37,824 nucleotides of DNA from an uncultured Alphaproteobacteria bacterium (GTDB taxonomy: Bacteria > Pseudomonadota > Alphaproteobacteria > CAAHEQ01 > UBA3637). This document shows positions 33,409-37,824 of this stretch, piece after piece; position 1 is the first letter of the stretch, and every line of letters begins with the position of its first letter. The position numbers and the translations under genes were made by a program. The notes under the pieces are model-generated. The model made no database searches and was not told the DNA's origin. It saw only the letters and a program-made list of their open reading frames with translations. The stretch spans positions 1 to 37,824 of the forward strand of contig CALXUD010000007.1 of the NCBI GenBank assembly GCA_944391585.1, in the 5' to 3' direction.

Positions 33409-34401
33409 TTAATACATATTTTCTGATTTAAATGGTCGCAATAACAAATCGTTCAATCCTTCATCTAATGTGGCATCGTGGAACAGGATTTTATCCAAAA
33501 CTTGGCAGATTGGCATATCCAAACCCAATGCGGCAGCGCGCTTCATAACGGCCTGTGTTGTGGCAACCCCTTCTACTGTTTTGGTAGAGCTTTCCAATAT
33601 CGGTCGCGCATGTCCGGATTTCCCGATTTCCAAACCCAAAGTATAATTGCGGGATTGTTTGGAGCTGGCGGTTAAAACCAAATCCCCCACACCGGATAAG
33701 CCTAAGACAGTGTGCATGTGACCACCCAATGCTTTTGCAAAACGGGCCATCTCGGATAAGCCACGGGCAATAAGTGCCGCACGAGCATTGTCGCCGAGAT
33801 TATGACCTTCCACAATTCCGGCTGCAATGGCAAATACGTTTTTGAGAGCGCCACAGATTTGAGGTGTGATAATATCTGTTGAAGAATAGGGACGAAAATA
33901 AGTAGAACCTAATGTATTGACTAGCTTATTTGCCAAATCTTCCGATTCGGCAGCGATGGTAACTGCCGTTGGTTTTTGTTTGGCAACTTCTGCTGCAAAA
34001 CCCGGACCGGACAAAACAGCCGGGTGGATATTCGGTATAACATCGGCGACCACTTCGCTGAGCAATTTTCCGGTGGATACTTCAATTCCCTTGGCACATA
34101 AGACTAATGGTACATCCGGGCGCCAAAAAGGTTTTATTGTTTCCAACATCGAGCGAGTGAATTGAGCCGGCGAGACAAGCAAAATTGTATCTGCCCAATC
34201 AATCAGAGATCTTAAATCCGTTGTTGCGTTGATTTCTGGAGGCAAAATAACATCCGACAAGAAAATGTTTTGGTGATCCGTGTTGATTTGATCAACCACA
34301 TTTTCTTCCCGAGCCCATAAACGAACAACATTATTTGCACGATGAGCTGTTATGGCTAAAGCTGTTCCCCAAGCGCCGGCACCGATGATTCCGATCTTCA
34401 T
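33409..34401 (-). CDS. gpsA: NAD(P)-dependent glycerol-3-phosphate dehydrogenase
   Basis: The 330-residue GpsA reduces dihydroxyacetone phosphate to glycerol 3-phosphate, the backbone for phospholipids. The N-terminal dinucleotide-binding motif IGAGAWGTALA is at residues 5-15. CAKGIEV, SGPGFAAEV and the catalytic-Lys region CGALKNVFAIAAGI follow, with GLSGVGDLVLT further on. The ATG abuts the stop of the upstream fusion gene, with GGAGGA inside that gene's end, so the two are coupled. Confidence 0.97.
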   Translation of the reverse strand: MKIGIIGAGAWGTALAITAHRANNVVRLWAREENVVDQINTDHQNIFLSDVILPPEINATTDLRSLIDWADTILLVSPAQFTRSMLETIKPFWRPDVPLVLCAKGIEVSTGKLLSEVVADVIPNIHPAVLSGPGFAAEVAKQKPTAVTIAAESEDLANKLVNTLGSTYFRPYSSTDIITPQICGALKNVFAIAAGIVEGHNLGDNARAALIARGLSEMARFAKALGGHMHTVLGLSGVGDLVLTASSKQSRNYTLGLEIGKSGHARPILESSTKTVEGVATTQAVMKRAAALGLDMPICQVLDKILFHDATLDEGLNDLLLRPFKSENMY

Positions 34402-37400
34402 TTAGGCATCCTCCTTTATAGCCAATTCTTTAGCGGCGACATAGTTGAATTTGCCGGACCCCAACAAGGGAGGAGCATCTGTTACAATTACTTTTGACGG
34501 AAGTCCTAATTCCGTGACGCCTGCGGATTTGAATGCTTCAATCATTCCTTCTTTTGTAATATCTTTACAGGTTGTGATTAAAACAATTTTTTCGCCTTTG
34601 CGTGCATCCGGAATATTGACGGCACCAGAAACAAAGCCCGGCCATTTTTTGTCAATGACATTTTCAACGGAAGTTAATGAAACCATTTCGCCCCCAATTT
34701 TTGCAAAGCGTTTACAACGACCTTTGATGAAAATATAACCTTCTTCATCAATATCTACAATATCGCCGGTATCATACCATCCGTCTTTTGGCGGATCTAA
34801 TTCCAGCGGTTTTTCAAAGCGCATGTAGCCCATCATAATATTTGGTCCTTTGAGCCATAATTCGGCTCCGTCTTTAATTCCTTCAACCGGTTTGAGTTTT
34901 GTTTCAATACCCGGCAGAACGCGTCCGACAGATCCTTTACGAGAATGCAGGAACGTGTTAACAGAGATAAAGGGTGAGCACTCGGTGGCTCCATAGCCTT
35001 CCAAAATCCGGATACCGAATTTTTCGCTCCATACCTTACGGGTTTCGTCTTTCACTTTTTCCGCACCGGCAGCCACTAAGCGCAAGCTGTTAAAATCATA
35101 TGGGTTTGCACATTTTGCATAGCCGGCCAAAAATGTATCTGTTCCCAAAAGCAATGTGGCGCGAGTAGAAGCACAAATCTCCGGAATAATGCGGTAATGC
35201 AACGGTGTTGGATATAAAACCGTTTTGACCCCCAACAGTAAGGGTAAGATGGTGCCCGCACCGAGCCCAAAAGAATGGAACATCGGTAGGCAGTTCATCA
35301 TCACGTCATTTGGTAATACGTCCAAACGAGAGGGGACTTGATAACAGTTGGAAAGGATATTCTTGTGGGTGAGAAAAACGGCTTTAGGCATTCCTTCAGA
35401 ACCCGATGTAAATAAAATTACAGCCGGATCTCGGCTTTCTATGGATTGTTCGGTTGTTTTGCGATAGACTTTTAACGGATTTAACGCCCCTTTTATACCA
35501 AACACTTTATCAGTAGTTTTTAAAGTTGGTTTTAAATCCTCTAAGTATAAAATACGCACACCGGCGGCTTCAATTTCTTCAACCAAGGCATCCAACTTAC
35601 CAAGTTGAACAACTTTTTTCGCAGTAATAACTGTTTTTAAGTCAATCGTTTTGCAAGTGGCAATGACTTGTTTAGGACCGGAGGAAAAGTTGATCATGGC
35701 CGGAATTTTGGCAAAAGCGTGTAAGCCCAAAAAAGATAAGAGACAGGCATTGGATGTCGGCAACATTAAGCCAACATATTTTTCATCCGGAATGGCACGA
35801 TGAATTAATTTGCCCAAGATAAACGCGCGCATAAAAACGGAAAAATATTTCAGCGGTTGGCGTGTAGTATCTTCTAAAATAGGTTTGAATTTTCCTGTCA
35901 TGCGCATTGCACGGGCTAACGCCTCAAAAATCGTCAGGTCTTTTTCATATGAATCAAAATTCATATTGGAATGAATATCATATAATTTAGAACTGGACTT
36001 TTCACGGCATTCCCTTGTCGGCATATCGTCAGGGTATTTAAAATCAACCGGCGGCAGTACTGTCAACGTAATTTTAGGGAACCAACGAAAATCTGCTTTC
36101 GTTTTTAACACACGTGAAAAAAATGTAAAGCGGGCGCCGTCAATACGAATAGGGACAATGGGAGCCTCTCCCTTGACGGCCATCATGGCTGGACCTTCAT
36201 AGATTTTCATACGAGTATTTCCATCACTGATAAAGCCTTCCGTAAAAATCATACAGAGTTGATCTTTGCGCAATTCCTCCACCATATCCTTAACAGCGAA
36301 CGGGCTGAGAGGATCCAATGGACGTACGTCTACCAAATTAGTCATGAATTTGACAAATGGTTTTTCCATCAATTTATCATTAATGGCAAAAACGATTTTG
36401 CGATCAATGAATGTGGAAATTAATAAAACATCCATATAAGAGCTATGATTAGTCATAATGAGAGCGCGTTTACCCGCTTTTTCCAGATTTTCAAGCCCAA
36501 CAATTTTTGCACCATAGAGGAAAGAAAAAACGCGTTTAAACATGCGTCGACGAGAATCAATCGGTAAAAGGCGAGTCATATAAATAGCGATAAAAATATT
36601 GAGGATGCTGAAAATCAACAAGACAGTCAGGATATTAAAGAGCATCAATTTAATTGCTAAAACAAACAAAAAGCCAATAGTAACCCCTAATGCATTAACC
36701 ATATTGGAAAATGCAAAAACACGTCCTATGCTTTGCGTATTGGTTTTCATTTGAAGCAGGGTGTAAAAGGCGATAATATAAAAAGCGGCCAAGCCTCCTA
36801 AAACGAAGATATCTGTTAAAATGCGCCAGTATTCAAAATCGGTTGTTAAAAATTTAGAAATAGACAAGTTAGAAACTGTTTCTTTTAATAAGTTATCACT
36901 GGCCATAACCAGGTCAAACAAGAAAACGGTGATTAAAAAAGTTACAAAAGAGGTATAAGCACCCATATTGTTTTTGCGTGAAACGCGTGCGTAAAAAAGA
37001 GATCCTAATCCGTATCCGATTGCGAAAACAGATGTTAAGAACATCACAACAGACCAACGAGCATTTAAAATTTCTTTTCCGTATTCGGCAGAGAAAGTAA
37101 AAACAACAGTTCCAAGTAGCCAAAACCAAGCAATTCCTGTGAGATAAGACCAACTGTCAAATTTATTTTTAAGAGACGTGGCAACCGAACCAAAAACTTG
37201 TAACGGTTGAGAAATGATTTTCAAGTCAGCTTCTGCCGCTGGTGTTGCAGGGATTTTTAAAGAAATTAAATAACCCACGAAAGAAAGAACGATACCAAGC
37301 AATAAAATCATTTCATATTTTGCATTGAATTTTAAAATCGAAACCAGCAAAAGAACGGCAAAAACATAAGATAAAACAGTGGCCATTTTTAACCATGTGT

Positions 37401-37818
37401 TGCCGGCATTTAATTGATTTGTCGGAACTAAAGTTGGTAAAATGGAATAATTCAAAACACGCATCATTGCTCCGACAAAGCCCATGCTGGCGATAATCAT
37501 GACAAAGAGAAATAAGGAGTTAATGGATAAACTGAAAAGAGCTAAAACCATTAAACCAACTTCTAATAAACGAATCCACCGAATGAGGGTGGATTTGGCG
37601 TATTTATCAGCGAATTGGCCGGCATAAACGGAGGTTGCACAATAAACAAGGGCATATAAAACAACGCTTGTAATAATAATCATCGGGCTTTGCATGCTCA
37701 TTTGATAGGTGACAAAGAACAAAAACACCAATCGCATGAAACTTTCATTTAAGGCCGATAAAAATTGGGAAGCCAGTAAAGGGGAAAAACGCCGATTGTT
37801 TAAGGTTGATAATAACAT
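34402..37818 (-). CDS. aas: LplT-Aas-type fusion: MFS transporter, PlsC acyltransferase and AMP-dependent acyl-ACP ligase
   Basis: This 1138-residue protein combines three modules. Residues about 1-410 form a 12-segment MFS transporter like LplT (start RRFSPLLASQFLSALNES), which flips lysophospholipids. About 430-620 is a PlsC-type acyltransferase with HX4D in NHSSYMD and the motif TEGFISDGN. About 640-1138 is an AMP-dependent acyl-ACP synthetase with FTSGSEGMPKAV, EGYGATECSP, GWYDTGDIVD and the catalytic Lys in GSGKFNY. Together they would import lysophospholipid and re-acylate it at the inner membrane. The ATG at 37818 is six bases from the window edge; its frame stays open to the edge, so the start is likely but not proven. 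gpsA follows directly. Confidence 0.93.
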   Translation of the reverse strand: MLLSTLNNRRFSPLLASQFLSALNESFMRLVFLFFVTYQMSMQSPMIIITSVVLYALVYCATSVYAGQFADKYAKSTLIRWIRLLEVGLMVLALFSLSINSLFLFVMIIASMGFVGAMMRVLNYSILPTLVPTNQLNAGNTWLKMATVLSYVFAVLLLVSILKFNAKYEMILLLGIVLSFVGYLISLKIPATPAAEADLKIISQPLQVFGSVATSLKNKFDSWSYLTGIAWFWLLGTVVFTFSAEYGKEILNARWSVVMFLTSVFAIGYGLGSLFYARVSRKNNMGAYTSFVTFLITVFLFDLVMASDNLLKETVSNLSISKFLTTDFEYWRILTDIFVLGGLAAFYIIAFYTLLQMKTNTQSIGRVFAFSNMVNALGVTIGFLFVLAIKLMLFNILTVLLIFSILNIFIAIYMTRLLPIDSRRRMFKRVFSFLYGAKIVGLENLEKAGKRALIMTNHSSYMDVLLISTFIDRKIVFAINDKLMEKPFVKFMTNLVDVRPLDPLSPFAVKDMVEELRKDQLCMIFTEGFISDGNTRMKIYEGPAMMAVKGEAPIVPIRIDGARFTFFSRVLKTKADFRWFPKITLTVLPPVDFKYPDDMPTRECREKSSSKLYDIHSNMNFDSYEKDLTIFEALARAMRMTGKFKPILEDTTRQPLKYFSVFMRAFILGKLIHRAIPDEKYVGLMLPTSNACLLSFLGLHAFAKIPAMINFSSGPKQVIATCKTIDLKTVITAKKVVQLGKLDALVEEIEAAGVRILYLEDLKPTLKTTDKVFGIKGALNPLKVYRKTTEQSIESRDPAVILFTSGSEGMPKAVFLTHKNILSNCYQVPSRLDVLPNDVMMNCLPMFHSFGLGAGTILPLLLGVKTVLYPTPLHYRIIPEICASTRATLLLGTDTFLAGYAKCANPYDFNSLRLVAAGAEKVKDETRKVWSEKFGIRILEGYGATECSPFISVNTFLHSRKGSVGRVLPGIETKLKPVEGIKDGAELWLKGPNIMMGYMRFEKPLELDPPKDGWYDTGDIVDIDEEGYIFIKGRCKRFAKIGGEMVSLTSVENVIDKKWPGFVSGAVNIPDARKGEKIVLITTCKDITKEGMIEAFKSAGVTELGLPSKVIVTDAPPLLGSGKFNYVAAKELAIKEDA

Positions 37819-37824
37819 AAAAAA

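Overview
The window looks like chromosomal DNA from an AT-rich, Gram-negative alphaproteobacterium that probably lives anaerobically or fermentatively. The class assignment rests on several genes: a CcrM-type beta-class adenine methyltransferase, a DivK-like response regulator, the rpsT-dnaA neighbourhood, a small heat-shock protein followed by a DUF1150 gene, and a tpiA-secG-kdsA-eno run. KdsA, a FadL-type outer-membrane protein and an Aas-type lysophospholipid acyltransferase point to a double-membrane cell. HydG beside a TM1266-like regulator points to an [FeFe] hydrogenase elsewhere in the genome. This pattern fits uncultured, gut-type alphaproteobacteria with small AT-rich genomes, but that placement is inference. 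I see no rRNA, CRISPR array, transposase or prophage.

Layout. Positions 1-621 hold the 3' end of a cysteine-rich tandem-repeat protein. On the minus strand, 667-3913 carries a HAD-family protein whose motif-I nucleophile is missing, a FadL-type porin, a small unknown protein and a membrane protein. A tRNA-Thr(CGU) follows at 4144-4219. Minus-strand mutS (7326-9953) leads into a 774-aa helical protein with a RelE/ParE-like C-terminal end and two small membrane proteins. Plus-strand genes at 9995-12007 are a PhoR-like sensor kinase and a SHOCT-DUF805 protein. accA is next on the minus strand. A plus-strand set follows: a small anchored protein, alr and a YejA-like peptide-binding protein. rlmB and a secreted or anchored unknown protein lie on the minus strand.

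Positions 17618-20496 carry ccrM, the TM1266-like gene and hydG, followed by a disrupted gene (20555-21395). rlmE-rsmB (minus) are translationally coupled rRNA methyltransferases. A Sel1-repeat envelope protein and a partner precede rpsT. After rpsT come a double hairpin, a gene-free AT/purine-rich stretch of roughly 600 bases, and a coupled dnaA-hsp20-DUF1150 operon. Two minus-strand genes follow, one a transglutaminase-like protein lacking its Cys and His. Then come tpiA-secG-kdsA-eno, a prepilin-like gene, and minus-strand divK, gpsA and a large MFS-PlsC-AMP ligase fusion that reaches the right edge.

Most of the window is housekeeping: DNA repair, replication initiation, ribosome modification, glycolysis, lipid and LPS precursor synthesis. 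The items I find most worth checking are the RelE-tailed helical protein, the two enzyme-like proteins lacking catalytic residues, the rpsT 3' hairpin with a CCUCCUCC-type loop, the dnaA leader with its duplicated start site, and the ccrM/hydrogenase-maturation neighbourhood.
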